The translations under genes and the position numbers were made by a program. This document shows positions 27,939 to 37,817 of a stretch of 64,000 nucleotides of DNA, one piece after another; the first letter of the stretch is position 1; every line of letters begins with the position of its first letter. Location: positions 1,426,001-1,490,000 of the forward strand of contig NZ_VATY01000001.1 in the NCBI RefSeq assembly GCF_005885635.1, given 5' to 3'. The stretch comes from Maribacter algarum (ex Zhang et al. 2020) (GTDB lineage: Bacteria; Bacteroidota; Bacteroidia; Flavobacteriales; Flavobacteriaceae). The notes below the pieces were generated by a model. That model saw only the letters and a list, made by a program, of their open reading frames with translations. It was not told the origin of the DNA and ran no database searches.

Positions 27939-29570
27939 CTATAATTTTATTTTGCCTGAATTTACACTTTGTGCCATAATTAGTGCATTATAGGCGTTCA
28001 CAATTTTGCCTGAAGTCGATATTTCATCCAAGCTTGTAATCTTACCGGTATCACCACCCAATACAACTTTTGCTTTTACGGGCAAGCCGGATTCTATAAT
28101 GATTTTTTTAACCTGGGAAGCAGTAAGTTTTGGGAATTGTGACCGAATCAAAGCTGCAACTCCGGCAACTGCTGGAGATGCCATTGATGTGCCTTGCTCA
28201 AACCCATATTTATTATTAGGCAATGTTGAATAAATAGCAGAACCTGGAGCGAAAACATCTACGTTCTTTTTCCCATAATTTGAATAATCTGCTATCATTG
28301 ATGAACCATACTTGGGTTCGAGAGCTCCAACGTTAATCATATTATCCGAGATTTCAGTACCACTATTTGCATGGTCATTCGGGTAGTTTGGATTATTTGG
28401 ATTATCAATATCATTTCCATCATTTCCAGCGCCCGTTACAATAAGCACATCTTTTGAAGCCGCATATTTTATGGCTTCGTATACCCATTCGGCTTTTGGA
28501 GAAAATGCCTTTCCAAAACTAGCATTGATGATTTTTGCTCCATTGTCAACGGCATATCTTATGCCAAGAGCAACATCTTTGTCATATTCATCTCCTCTAG
28601 GTGTAGTGCGAACGCTCATAATTGCGACATTATTAGCAACACCATTAGCACCTTTTCCATTATTTCGTTCGGCAGCGATTATGCCTGCTACATGAGTAGC
28701 ATGGCTTTCATCTTCTGTGGCATTTTGAGGATTCCCATTGCCATAACTTCTATCATTAAAATCATAAGGATTATCGCCGACTAATTTTCTGCCGTCAAAA
28801 TTTACATTATAATTATAATTGGCCTGTTGAGTGAAGTGTTTGATTCCATTATTCAAATCTTCAAGAACTTCTGGAATGGTATCTTTGAACGTATACATTT
28901 GCATTAAGACGTTTACGTGTTGTTGCATTGCCGGGTCATCAGATTTGATGCCAGTTACATCTTTTTTTGAGTAGTCATTTTTACCCAATTGCTTTTTGAC
29001 TGCGGCATCAGCACTTTTTACCGCCTGCAAAATCTGTTCATATTGCTGTTTGTTTTGAACGGCTTTGGCATATCCGGCATCTACTGCAGCTTTAGCTTTT
29101 GCCTGTAAGGCAGCATCTCCTAGCTTCAGTCTAACGATACGAGCAGCTTCTAATTGCTCATTGTAGGCTTCACCAACAAAATTATAGCCATGAATATCAT
29201 CAATGTAGCCGTTATTGTCGTTGTCCTTACCATCTCCTGGTCGCTCTCCTTTGTTTGTCCAAAGGACATCATCAAGATCTTCATGTTTAAGGTCCATTCC
29301 AGAGTCCAATACAGCAACAATAACTTTTTGCCCCTTTTTATTGCCTACAATAACTCGATATGCCTTGTCAACACTCATGCCGGGTATAGTGTCCGTTACT
29401 AAATCTAAGTGCCCCCAATTTTTTTTCTGAACATCGGTTAGGTCAGCTATCTTTATGGGAGAAGTATCAATATTTTCAATCGGAGTTAATACTAATGTTG
29501 TCGCTCCACAGCCCATAAATACTATCGAAATCAAGATGGCAATGTTAGATTTAGAAAATAATTGTTTCAT
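27939..29570 (-). CDS. S8 (subtilisin-type) serine protease lipoprotein
   Basis: This 543-residue lipoprotein (lipobox MGC, Cys21) has the subtilase triad D89 in AVLDSGMD, H290 in ESHATHVAG and S462 in GTSMASPAVAG, with oxyanion Asn383 in GAGND. Between Asp and His there is an insertion of about 170 residues, mostly helical (AAVDAGYAKAVQNKQQYEQ region), larger than in most subtilases. A short peptide before the domain may be a pro-region. It starts the protease operon; a 14-bp direct repeat lies in the leader. Surface lipidation would keep it cell-bound. Confidence 0.9.
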   Translation of the reverse strand: MKQLFSKSNIAILISIVFMGCGATTLVLTPIENIDTSPIKIADLTDVQKKNWGHLDLVTDTIPGMSVDKAYRVIVGNKKGQKVIVAVLDSGMDLKHEDLDDVLWTNKGERPGDGKDNDNNGYIDDIHGYNFVGEAYNEQLEAARIVRLKLGDAALQAKAKAAVDAGYAKAVQNKQQYEQILQAVKSADAAVKKQLGKNDYSKKDVTGIKSDDPAMQQHVNVLMQMYTFKDTIPEVLEDLNNGIKHFTQQANYNYNVNFDGRKLVGDNPYDFNDRSYGNGNPQNATEDESHATHVAGIIAAERNNGKGANGVANNVAIMSVRTTPRGDEYDKDVALGIRYAVDNGAKIINASFGKAFSPKAEWVYEAIKYAASKDVLIVTGAGNDGNDIDNPNNPNYPNDHANSGTEISDNMINVGALEPKYGSSMIADYSNYGKKNVDVFAPGSAIYSTLPNNKYGFEQGTSMASPAVAGVAALIRSQFPKLTASQVKKIIIESGLPVKAKVVLGGDTGKITSLDEISTSGKIVNAYNALIMAQSVNSGKIKL

Positions 29571-29657
29571 AGGGAATATTTTTGTTGATATATAGTTCTA
29601 GAAGTTCTCTTCAAGAAAAAAGTGTGCCAAAAATGGGATCATTTCATTTTTGATGCT

Positions 29658-30518
29658 TCAAGAAAAAAGCTCATCGAAGGTAAAAATTTCATTTAAGCGG
29701 ATTCCTTTTTCAGTTTTTCGCAAGTTACAAATTTCATTATAGGCATCATGCTCGAAGAATAAAAGATAATCTTGGGTGGCGGCACCTTCAAGAAAGGCGG
29801 CTTTTTCATTCATTGTTAATAAAGGCCGCGTGTCATAACCCATAACATAGGGTACAGGAATATGCCCAGCCGTAGGGACTAAATCTGCCACAAACACTAT
29901 CGTTTTACCTTTATAATTAATCTGCGGGAGCATCATTTTTTCAGTATGCCCATCAACAAATAAAATATCAAAACCCAACTCAGAATTCTTAACCAGGGGA
30001 GTATCTTTTCGGGAAATAAATTTTAATTGCCCACTTTCATGCATCGGCAAAAGATTCTCTTTTAAAAAAGACGCCTTTTCACGAACATTAGGCTCAGTTG
30101 CCCAATGCCAATGGTTTTCGTTTGTCCAGAAGGTAGCATTTTTAAAAGCGGGTTGATACCCAGTTCGGTCTTTGTTCCATTCGATAGATCCTCCGCAATG
30201 GTCAAAATGCAAATGGGTCATAAAGACATCGGTAATATCATCACGATGAAAACCTACTTTAGCAAGGGACTTGTCTAAAGTATGTTCGCCCCATTGATAA
30301 TAATAACTAAAGAACTTCTCCGATTGTTTGTTGCCTAAACCAGTATCGATTAAAATGAGCCGATTGCCATCTTCAATCAGCAAGCACCGGGCTGCCATAT
30401 CAATCATATTATTAGAATCTGCCGAATTTGTTCTTTGCCAAAGTGTTTTAGGCACCACTCCGAACATGGCGCCGCCATCGAGTTTGAAATTTCCTGTTTC
30501 TATGGGGTATAGTTTCAT
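29658..30518 (-). CDS. MBL-fold metallo-hydrolase (lactonase/AttM-like group)
   Basis: This 286-residue cytoplasmic protein has the full metallo-beta-lactamase motif H-x-H-x-D-H in MTHLHFDHCGGS, plus D-x-G-L-G-N-K early (LILIDTGLGNKQ), the His ligand in LFVDGHTEKM, the Asp of VFVADLVPT, and a C-terminal FFEHDAYNE. The pattern fits the group of N-acyl-homoserine-lactonase-like and related hydrolases. The substrate is not known. It lies 87 bases downstream of the S8 protease start region and is in the same orientation as that operon, but it ends upstream of it and is probably transcribed separately. Confidence 0.85.
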   Translation of the reverse strand: MKLYPIETGNFKLDGGAMFGVVPKTLWQRTNSADSNNMIDMAARCLLIEDGNRLILIDTGLGNKQSEKFFSYYYQWGEHTLDKSLAKVGFHRDDITDVFMTHLHFDHCGGSIEWNKDRTGYQPAFKNATFWTNENHWHWATEPNVREKASFLKENLLPMHESGQLKFISRKDTPLVKNSELGFDILFVDGHTEKMMLPQINYKGKTIVFVADLVPTAGHIPVPYVMGYDTRPLLTMNEKAAFLEGAATQDYLLFFEHDAYNEICNLRKTEKGIRLNEIFTFDELFS

Positions 30519-30648
30519 AGACGCTATTTATTCGTTGCAAATTAAGAATAAGCAATGAGTGAAGAAATCTTTTAAAGGTATCTTGTATACGTTTCAGCAG
30601 ATGATATAATCTACCACTTGTTAGCGTTTGTTTTTCAACGTTGTCTCT

Positions 30649-32877
30649 CTATTTCACCTCATTTAAGAGAGAAGCTAATTCTCTACCATAATCTATAAAA
30701 GCAATGGTTTCATCAGTTCTAGCCAATTTGATTTTATCAAAAATGACCAATGCCTCACCATTGCTTTCTAAATGATAAATCTGATGATTTTCGAAAAAGC
30801 GAATTACGTCATCTGTAAAAAATGAGCGAATTTCAGACTCTTTATTTCCCATAAGCAGGAATTTTTTAGAAAAATCTGGATACATCTCAAAATCAATATC
30901 CTTATAACCAGTATAGGCCATTACTCGGTCAAATAATTTTTCAAGCACACCTTCTTTTTCCATTGTGAAAATGGGTATTTTTCTATTCAATTTTAAGATC
31001 ATTAGGGTTGTATTAAAGGTTTCGGCCGTAAAAGCTGCCCCCTCACTGAAAGTTACATCAGAAATTTCCCAAGACACATCCAACCCTTTAAATGTTCCCT
31101 TGAGGCAATTTGATTTGCGTTCGATAGGTCTAATTTCAAAAAAGTGAAAATTCTTCAAGTACTTCGTGTCCCAATCTACTTGATTCGCGTATTGGTAATC
31201 TTTTTCATTTGCCAAATTTTGTAATCGATTTTGTCTCGGAGATAATTTTGTGGCAGAATTGTTTAAAGAAATTTTTAAAGCTCTATTATGACTAGATGAT
31301 GAAACATGTGAATCCAATCCATTTATGATGACGTTACCACCTGTGTTCTTTTGTATTTTTAAGTAATCCACCAAGTAATCCATATAGGTCATGCCGACCA
31401 ATCTTGTTTCTGACAAATCAATATTGACATCGGCCCCAGAAGGAATTTGAGCCACTAGCTTATCGATTTTTAAAATGCCTAAAAAATTCGCAATCCCTTT
31501 GATTTTTAAATCGTAACTACCATCCGGTTTCGCAATCAAATCTGAACCTGACCTATAAACCATTTTAAAAAATTGAGGGATAGACACCCTAGCCAACAGC
31601 ATGTGACTGATCATGGCTAAAAATAATCCGCCGAGCAATCCAATTAACAGATTTGTATATAGGGTCAAAACCATCGTGCCAACAAAGAAAATTAGTTGCT
31701 CGGTTCCCTGACTATACGCCTGTTTAAAGACAGCAGGTGAAGCTAATTTAAAACCTGTATAAACCAGTAAAATAGCAAAAGCACATAACGGTACTTGCCT
31801 CATTATTGGGCTCAATACTACAATAAAAAGTAACAAAAGCAGGCCTTGATACATATTAGACCACTTTGTCTTTGCACCATTATGAATATTGACCGTACTT
31901 CTTATAATCACAGCAATAATTGGCAATCCTCCAATCAAACCAGCGGCTATTGTACTCAATCCAATTCCTGTCAAATCCTTATTCAAATCAGTCTTTCGTT
32001 TATAAGGATCAATTTTGTCCACTGCTTTTGCAATGGCCAATGATTCAATACTTGTTATAATAAAAATGGATAATACGGTTGTCCAGAATTCAATGGTATT
32101 AATTTTACCAAAATTAGGATGCATTATAGAATCCATAATATTATCAGGAATGTCCAACAACAATTTGGGTCCAACCTCATAGGCCTTTCCAAAGAATGAA
32201 AGGGTATGTTGCTCAAAGAAATTGAAAAAATAAACAAAGGGAATAGAAAGTGCTATGACCCACATTGGCGCAGGCAAAAAATGGAAAAAGCGATAACTAA
32301 TTTTAGAATGAAACAATAATAACAGTAAGCCTACGAGAGCGATAATCACCACAAAAGGATTCGCTTGAGGTAAGAGTACAACCGCATCAATGAGGTTTTG
32401 TATGATGCTCGGACTATCAGAATGTGTACCCAAGGCAACATGTATTTGCTTGGCAAAAATGATGATCCCGATGGCCGCCAAAATACCGTGAATCACTGAA
32501 GAATGGAAGATGTCAGCTAGTCGACCCAATTTCAATACCCCCAATACAACTTGAATGGCACCTGAAACAACCACCGCTGCCAAAACATAATTAAAGGCTT
32601 GCCCTGAACCATCGTCCATTAATGCAATACCCAAAAGGATGACCGCAATTACTCCTTTAGCAGGTCCGTTAACCGAGATATGCCCACCCCTATAAAGTGT
32701 GGTTATAACTCCACCAACAATTGCCGAAATGATACCTGACATAGCGGGTGCACCCGCGGCTAAAGCAATACCTAATGAAAGAGGTAAAGCAATTAGTGAG
32801 ACACTTACCGCTGCTATTAAATCACTTTGCCAATTTTCAACTAAACCTTTAAACCCCTTTTTTGGTATAATTTCCAT
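30649..32877 (-). CDS. SulP-family anion (bicarbonate/sulfate) transporter with C-terminal extension
   Basis: This 742-residue protein has a SulP transmembrane core of about 14 helices (residues 10-440) opening SDLIAAVSVSLIALPLSLGIALAAGAPA and containing NGPAKGVIAVILLGIAL and IAAGLIGGLPIIAVI. A STAS-type region follows near 470-560 (DVNIDLSETRLVGMTYMDYLV). A further ~190 residues form an unusual C-terminal domain (about 555-742) with EGAAFTAETFNTTLMILK, FTMEKEGVLEKLFDRV and FLLMGNKESEIRSFFTDDVIRFF. It is divergent from a cation:proton antiporter, which suggests ion or pH balance. No carbonic anhydrase gene is fused or adjacent. Confidence 0.88.
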   Translation of the reverse strand: MEIIPKKGFKGLVENWQSDLIAAVSVSLIALPLSLGIALAAGAPAMSGIISAIVGGVITTLYRGGHISVNGPAKGVIAVILLGIALMDDGSGQAFNYVLAAVVVSGAIQVVLGVLKLGRLADIFHSSVIHGILAAIGIIIFAKQIHVALGTHSDSPSIIQNLIDAVVLLPQANPFVVIIALVGLLLLLFHSKISYRFFHFLPAPMWVIALSIPFVYFFNFFEQHTLSFFGKAYEVGPKLLLDIPDNIMDSIMHPNFGKINTIEFWTTVLSIFIITSIESLAIAKAVDKIDPYKRKTDLNKDLTGIGLSTIAAGLIGGLPIIAVIIRSTVNIHNGAKTKWSNMYQGLLLLLFIVVLSPIMRQVPLCAFAILLVYTGFKLASPAVFKQAYSQGTEQLIFFVGTMVLTLYTNLLIGLLGGLFLAMISHMLLARVSIPQFFKMVYRSGSDLIAKPDGSYDLKIKGIANFLGILKIDKLVAQIPSGADVNIDLSETRLVGMTYMDYLVDYLKIQKNTGGNVIINGLDSHVSSSSHNRALKISLNNSATKLSPRQNRLQNLANEKDYQYANQVDWDTKYLKNFHFFEIRPIERKSNCLKGTFKGLDVSWEISDVTFSEGAAFTAETFNTTLMILKLNRKIPIFTMEKEGVLEKLFDRVMAYTGYKDIDFEMYPDFSKKFLLMGNKESEIRSFFTDDVIRFFENHQIYHLESNGEALVIFDKIKLARTDETIAFIDYGRELASLLNEVK

Positions 32878-33097
32878 GCATTTAATTATTTGGGTTTACA
32901 AAACATTTAATTTTGAATCTATTTCTCCTTGGCAGCGCTTTCTGAATAAATAAGCAATTCGTTTGGCTTTAAAAGCTTGCATCAAGCGCAACCAAAAAGA
33001 GAGCGGGAAGATAGCATAATATTAATTAAAAAAACTTAGCGTTTTTGATAATAAATGTTAGTTTAAAAATGATTATTTTTCGACTAAAGAGCTAAAT

Positions 33098-34957
33098 ATG
33101 GTAGAGTTAGCTGGAATTATCATTTTAGGAATCGTGGCACAGTGGTTTGCATGGCGTTTGAAATTGCCTGCGATTCTTCCATTGATTCTAATCGGGTTAC
33201 TGGTTGGCCCCATCGCATCGATATATACCGAGGATGGACATAAGTTGATTGAGCCAGTTTGGAATGGTGAAAAAGGACTTTTTCCTGGAGATGCACTGTA
33301 CTATTTCGTTTCTCTGGCTATTAGCATTATACTTTTTGAAGGAGGTCTTACCTTAAAGCGTTCCGAAATTCGGAATGTTGGACCGGTAATTACCAAATTG
33401 ATAACATTGGGGTCGCTCGTTACTTTTTTTGGAGCTGGAATTGCCGCCCATTATATTTTTGGATTAAGCTGGCAGATTTCTTTCTTGTTTTCTGCTTTGA
33501 TAATTGTTACAGGTCCTACAGTAATCACGCCTATTTTGAGAAATATCCCCCTTAAAAAGGATATTTCAGCAGTACTAAAATGGGAAGGAATTTTAATTGA
33601 CCCAATAGGTGCTTTAGTAGCAGTTTTGGTTTTTGAGTTTATTAGCGTTGGGGAAGGAAAGGCTTATACTATAACAGCTCTAATCGAATTTGGAAAAATT
33701 CTGCTTTTCGGATTCACCTTTGGATTCACTTTCGCCCATGCCCTTACATTTTTAATTAAGAAGAATTTCATTCCGCATTATTTACTAAATGTTGCCTCCC
33801 TTTCTACAGTCCTGCTTGTGTTTGTGATGTCAGATGCCTTTGCCCACGAATCAGGTCTTTTGGCGGTAGTAGTAATGGGTATGGTTATGGGTAACAAAGA
33901 ACTTCCGAATATTAAAGAGCTTTTGTATTTTAAGGAATCCTTGAGCATTTTGCTCATTTCTATCTTATTCATTTTACTCGCTGCGAATATCAATATGAGT
34001 GATCTTGAATTGATTTTTAGTTGGAAGACCGCAGCACTATTTGGAGTTATTGTTTTTGTAATTCGCCCTTTAGGGGTATTTCTTAGCGCAATGAACTCAA
34101 ATTTAAGGTTTAATGAAAAGCTTTTTATAGGATGGGTGGGTCCAAGAGGAATCGTCGCAGCTGGAATCGCCTCCTTATTTGGCTCAAAGCTTTTAAAACA
34201 AGGAGAAGTTGGTGCCGAGTATATTACACCATTAGTTTTTATGATTGTTCTTGGAACGGTCTTATTAAATGCAACAACCGCAAGGCTTTTCGCAAAGATG
34301 GTCGGAGTGTTTTTAACGAAGTCTGAAGGTATTTTGATTATTGGAGCCTCGAAGTTTTCTCGTTTAATGGGAGATTATTTGCAAAAAAACAACCGTCATG
34401 TCGTGCTTGTCGACAGTAATCAAAACAACATAAACAAGGCGAAAAAATTAGGGTTGGAAGCCTTTTCTGCCAACATTTATTCCGATTCATTAGGAGATAA
34501 TATCGAGCTAAGTGATATTGGATATTTGATGTCCCTTACAGGAAACGCCGATATCAATACCTATGCAATCAAAAAATTTGAAAAACAATTTGGAGAGCAT
34601 GGTTCATTCCGCTTGGTAAGTTCAGATGAAATGAACGACCCTGAAAATAACCCGAAAGAGGGTCTGTTTTCACACACAGATGATTTCATGAAACTGATGG
34701 AAGCAACAAGAAAATACCCGGCGATTCAAGAAATAGATTTAAGTGATACCAATCATTATCAAGGTCTTATTGAAATTACAAATTCCGATGAAGATATTAT
34801 TCCTTTATTTCTAAAGGATGACCAAGGGGATTTAAAAATCATTAGTTCATTTAATCAAGAGTTTGGTGATATTCAAGAGGGTTACAAATTGGTCTATTTG
34901 GGAAAAGCTTTTGACGTTGAAGTTCTAAACACACAGACCTCGCAATCTCAAAATTGA
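33098..34957 (+). CDS. CPA1-type cation:proton antiporter with RCK (TrkA-N) domain
   Basis: This 619-residue protein has about 12 transmembrane helices (1-390) with IILFEGGLTLKRSEIRN, LIVTGPTVITPILR and GWVGPRGIVAAGIASLFG, all hallmark segments of NhaP-type antiporters. After the membrane part, ILIIGASKFSRLMGDYLQKN begins a Rossmann-type RCK/TrkA-N domain (about 400-530) that usually binds nucleotides, and the last ~80 residues are a smaller helical region. It exchanges Na+ or K+ for protons. The 220-base gap to the SulP gene holds AT-rich sequence with no clear element. Confidence 0.9.
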   Translation: MVELAGIIILGIVAQWFAWRLKLPAILPLILIGLLVGPIASIYTEDGHKLIEPVWNGEKGLFPGDALYYFVSLAISIILFEGGLTLKRSEIRNVGPVITKLITLGSLVTFFGAGIAAHYIFGLSWQISFLFSALIIVTGPTVITPILRNIPLKKDISAVLKWEGILIDPIGALVAVLVFEFISVGEGKAYTITALIEFGKILLFGFTFGFTFAHALTFLIKKNFIPHYLLNVASLSTVLLVFVMSDAFAHESGLLAVVVMGMVMGNKELPNIKELLYFKESLSILLISILFILLAANINMSDLELIFSWKTAALFGVIVFVIRPLGVFLSAMNSNLRFNEKLFIGWVGPRGIVAAGIASLFGSKLLKQGEVGAEYITPLVFMIVLGTVLLNATTARLFAKMVGVFLTKSEGILIIGASKFSRLMGDYLQKNNRHVVLVDSNQNNINKAKKLGLEAFSANIYSDSLGDNIELSDIGYLMSLTGNADINTYAIKKFEKQFGEHGSFRLVSSDEMNDPENNPKEGLFSHTDDFMKLMEATRKYPAIQEIDLSDTNHYQGLIEITNSDEDIIPLFLKDDQGDLKIISSFNQEFGDIQEGYKLVYLGKAFDVEVLNTQTSQSQN

Positions 34958-35146
34958 GATGGACTTTCTCCTGAAACATCTTTTCTACATAAGATTCTTT
35001 TCGAATCTCGCAGTAAACAAGTAGAAAGCCACTAAGGGGAAACCAGTAGGAGAAAATACAATATTCTGGGTATTTCGCAGCATCCATTCACAACATACCT
35101 TTATTTCAATAATCCTTAGGAGTTTAAAAATCTTAAAACCTTAATT

Positions 35147-35413
35147 ATGAATAAAGGAGTAAACTTTTTAGCGGCCATCTTTTTAATTGGAATTCTAATA
35201 TCATGTAAGAAAGATGACGTGAGTGAAAACTGCTATGTTTGCAGTAACGAAATTGAGTCTATTGATGTTTGCGAAGAGAATGGAAATTTTGTTGTAGATG
35301 GCGAGGTCATACCAAACGAAAATGGCGCGTCATTAGAGGACCTTGTTCGAGCAGTAGAAGCTAACCCTGATAATAACCCAAATTTAGAAGGTGTTACTTG
35401 TAGAAGAAAATAG
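35147..35413 (+). CDS. Small lipoprotein of unknown function
   Basis: This is an 88-residue predicted lipoprotein (lipobox ISC near residue 20, followed by KKDD). The mature part is acidic and has four cysteines, including a CYVCSNE pair and CEENGN, then C in GVTCRRK. No domain is recognised; the cysteine pattern could bind a metal or form disulfides. It follows the antiporter after 189 bases, so it is likely a separate transcript. Confidence 0.7.
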   Translation: MNKGVNFLAAIFLIGILISCKKDDVSENCYVCSNEIESIDVCEENGNFVVDGEVIPNENGASLEDLVRAVEANPDNNPNLEGVTCRRK

Positions 35414-35465
35414 CATGTTTCCCTTGGCTATCTGATATGAATATTACAAACCTATCAGGTATTAA

Positions 35466-35699
35466 TTACCCATTAAAAGGCAGTGTTTTCCAAACGGTAA
35501 TTCTTATGTCGTCTTGTATAACAGGATAGTCTTTACCAGCCACTAACTGGTAAAAATGAAGCGCAGATTCTCTTTTGATTTTATTTTCAAGAAGGGCATC
35601 GTCTATTTCTCCACTTTCTTGTCGCCAAGTGAAAATAGAATTTTGTTCAATTTGAATAATACGGTGCTTGGCCGTAAATTGGGCTATATAGGTTGTCAT
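35466..35699 (-). CDS. Small conserved-looking protein of unknown function
   Basis: This is a 77-residue cytoplasmic protein with a mixed alpha/beta pattern (YIAQFTAKHRIIQIEQNSIF, ESALHFYQLVAGKDYP). No family is recognised. Support for a real gene is the exact TAnnTTTG-type box (minus-strand TACTTTTG, 35734-35741) about 35 bases upstream of the ATG. Confidence 0.55.
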   Translation of the reverse strand: MTTYIAQFTAKHRIIQIEQNSIFTWRQESGEIDDALLENKIKRESALHFYQLVAGKDYPVIQDDIRITVWKTLPFNG

Positions 35700-35733
35700 C
35701 GGGGAGCGAGACTTTTTAGGTTAAATTGGACAA

Positions 35734-35741
35734 CAAAAGTA
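35734..35741 (-). promoter_or_regulatory. Bacteroidota -7 promoter box (TACTTTTG)
   Basis: The minus strand reads TACTTTTG, an exact match to the TAnnTTTG box, 35 bases upstream of the start of the 77-residue gene. No good -33 TTG is present at 17-23 bases, so this is supported by one element only. Confidence 0.35.
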
Positions 35742-35823
35742 ATCCAATTATGACCTTTATGTAAAAGAAGGATGTTAAAAAGTTGTCCTGATTTCGGAAA
35801 AGCGTACTACAATTGATATAATT

Positions 35824-37620
35824 CTAGTCATTCAATTTAAGTACGGCCATAAATGCCTCTTGTGGCACTTCAACGTTGCCTACTTGACGCATACGTTTTT
35901 TACCTTTCTTCTGCTTTTCGAGTAGTTTACGCTTACGTGAGATATCACCTCCATAACATTTGGCGGTAACATCCTTGCGGAGAGCTTTTGTTGTTTCCCT
36001 CGAAATAATTTTTGCACCAATAGCCGCTTGAATTGGAATATCAAATTGCTGTCTGGGAATTAGTTCTTTAAGCTTTTCACACATTTTTTTACCGATGGTT
36101 ACGGCATTGTCGGCATGAATAAGAGCAGAAAGGGCGTCAACTGGCTGTGCATTGAGAAGGATATCCACACGCACCAATTTCGATTTTCGCATTCCAATAG
36201 GCGCATAATCAAAAGAAGCGTACCCTTTAGAAACCGTTTTTAAACGGTCATAAAAGTCAAAAACAATTTCTGCTAAAGGCATGTCAAAATTTAATTCAAC
36301 ACGCTCAGTAGTAAGATAAGTCTGATTCGTGATTTGACCTCTTTTTTCGATACATAAAGACATCACATTACCAACAAAATCAGACTTTGTGATAATGGTG
36401 GCTTTGATATAAGGTTCTTCAACCCGATCAATACTTGACGGGTCAGGAAGATCAGTTGGATTATTTACAATCAAGGCCGTATCTGGGTTTTTTCTTGTAA
36501 AAGCGTGATAACTAACATTGGGTACCGTAGTAATCACCGTCATGTTAAACTCTCGCTCCAAGCGTTCTTGAATGATTTCCATATGGAGCATCCCTAAAAA
36601 TCCACATCGAAAACCGAAACCTAAGGCCGCACTACTCTCTGGGGCGAACACCAATGAAGCATCGTTCAATTGTAGTTTTTCCATTGAAGAACGCAGCTCC
36701 TCGAACTCATCAGTATCAACAGGATAGATGCCAGCAAATACCATGGGTTTTACATCTTCGAAACCTTCAATCGCATTTTTTGTAGGCTTTGCGGCATCCG
36801 TAATGGTATCACCAACTTTGACCTCTCTTGCATCTTTTATTCCAGTTATCAAATAGCCAACATCACCTGCTTTAACACTTTGTTTGATTTCTTGCGTTAA
36901 TTTTAGGGTTCCTACTTCGTCGGCAAAATAATCCTTATCCGTAGCAACGAATTTTATCTTTTGTCCTTTTTTGATTTCCCCATTGATAACTCTAAAATAG
37001 GTTTCCACGCCTCTAAAAGGATTATAAACTGAATCAAATACAAGTGCTTGCAATGATTCATCTGGATTACCTTCTGGGGGAGGGATACGCTCAATAATAG
37101 CGCTTAATATTTCTTCAATGCCAATACCCGTTTTTGCACTAGCAGGTATAACTTCCTCAGTATCACATCCTAAAAGATCTACAATATCATCGGTAACCTC
37201 TTCAGGATTAGCACTCGGTAAATCGACTTTATTTAGAACAGGAATGATTTCCAAATCATTTTCCAGGGCCAAATACAAATTAGAAATGGTCTGTGCTTGA
37301 ATACTCTGAGCCGCATCGACCACCAAAAGTGCACCTTCACATGCGGCAATTGAACGCGAAACTTCATATGAAAAATCTACATGACCAGGAGTGTCAATCA
37401 AGTTCAAAACATATTCCTGACTCTGGTAAGTGTACTCCATCTGTATGGCATGACTCTTAATCGTAATACCTCGTTCACGCTCTAAATCCATGCTGTCAAG
37501 CAGCTGCTCTTTCTTCTCGCGATCTGTTACAGCTCCTGTAAAGTCCAATAGGCGATCTGCCAAAGTACTTTTTCCGTGGTCAATATGCGCTATAATACAG
37601 AAATTTCTAATGTGCTTCAT
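35824..37620 (-). CDS. lepA: Elongation factor 4 (LepA), back-translocating GTPase
   Basis: This 598-residue protein, standard length for LepA, has G1 in [14 protein letters not shown], the switch [22 protein letters not shown] (G4), and SAKTG (G5). Then domain II, the EF-G-like domains III and V and the LepA-specific C-terminal domain follow, ending in [26 protein letters not shown]. It promotes ribosome back-translocation and is a housekeeping gene. A TATCTTTG promoter box lies about 45 bases upstream. Confidence 0.97.
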   Translation of the reverse strand: MKHIRNFCIIAHIDHGKSTLADRLLDFTGAVTDREKKEQLLDSMDLERERGITIKSHAIQMEYTYQSQEYVLNLIDTPGHVDFSYEVSRSIAACEGALLVVDAAQSIQAQTISNLYLALENDLEIIPVLNKVDLPSANPEEVTDDIVDLLGCDTEEVIPASAKTGIGIEEILSAIIERIPPPEGNPDESLQALVFDSVYNPFRGVETYFRVINGEIKKGQKIKFVATDKDYFADEVGTLKLTQEIKQSVKAGDVGYLITGIKDAREVKVGDTITDAAKPTKNAIEGFEDVKPMVFAGIYPVDTDEFEELRSSMEKLQLNDASLVFAPESSAALGFGFRCGFLGMLHMEIIQERLEREFNMTVITTVPNVSYHAFTRKNPDTALIVNNPTDLPDPSSIDRVEEPYIKATIITKSDFVGNVMSLCIEKRGQITNQTYLTTERVELNFDMPLAEIVFDFYDRLKTVSKGYASFDYAPIGMRKSKLVRVDILLNAQPVDALSALIHADNAVTIGKKMCEKLKELIPRQQFDIPIQAAIGAKIISRETTKALRKDVTAKCYGGDISRKRKLLEKQKKGKKRMRQVGNVEVPQEAFMAVLKLND

Positions 37621-37668
37621 AAATTCTCTTCCTCTAGAAATACTTGAATACTTGGGTATTCAGCGCTG

Positions 37669-37676
37669 CAAAGATA
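37669..37676 (-). promoter_or_regulatory. Probable lepA -7 promoter box (TATCTTTG)
   Basis: Exact TAnnTTTG on the minus strand, 49 bases upstream of the lepA ATG. A -33 TTG at the usual distance is not obvious. Confidence 0.4.
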
Positions 37677-37792
37677 GTGTAAATTCAAAAGGAATTTTAT
37701 GGATATCAAAAGCAGGTCAATTACTGTTTTATCAACGAATTAAAAATCGATAAACTGCACAAATTTCGTAGGATATTTCAACATTATTATGT

Positions 37793-37800
37793 TACATTTG
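37793..37800 (+). promoter_or_regulatory. Probable -7 promoter box of the beta-barrel receptor gene (TACATTTG)
   Basis: Exact TAnnTTTG, ending 17 bases before the ATG at 37818. The transcript would have a very short leader. A weak TTC-like -33 lies at about 37765. Confidence 0.4.
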
Positions 37801-37817
37801 AGGAGATTGTCCCTTTG

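Noticed and set aside
34941-34956. ATCTCAA / TTGAGAT inverted repeat at the antiporter stop
   Set aside because: The loop is only two bases and no T-run follows.
34851-35087. 78-residue minus-strand frame starting MDAAKYPEY
   Set aside because: It overlaps the antiporter C-terminus by about 107 bases on the opposite strand and has no promoter or family support.
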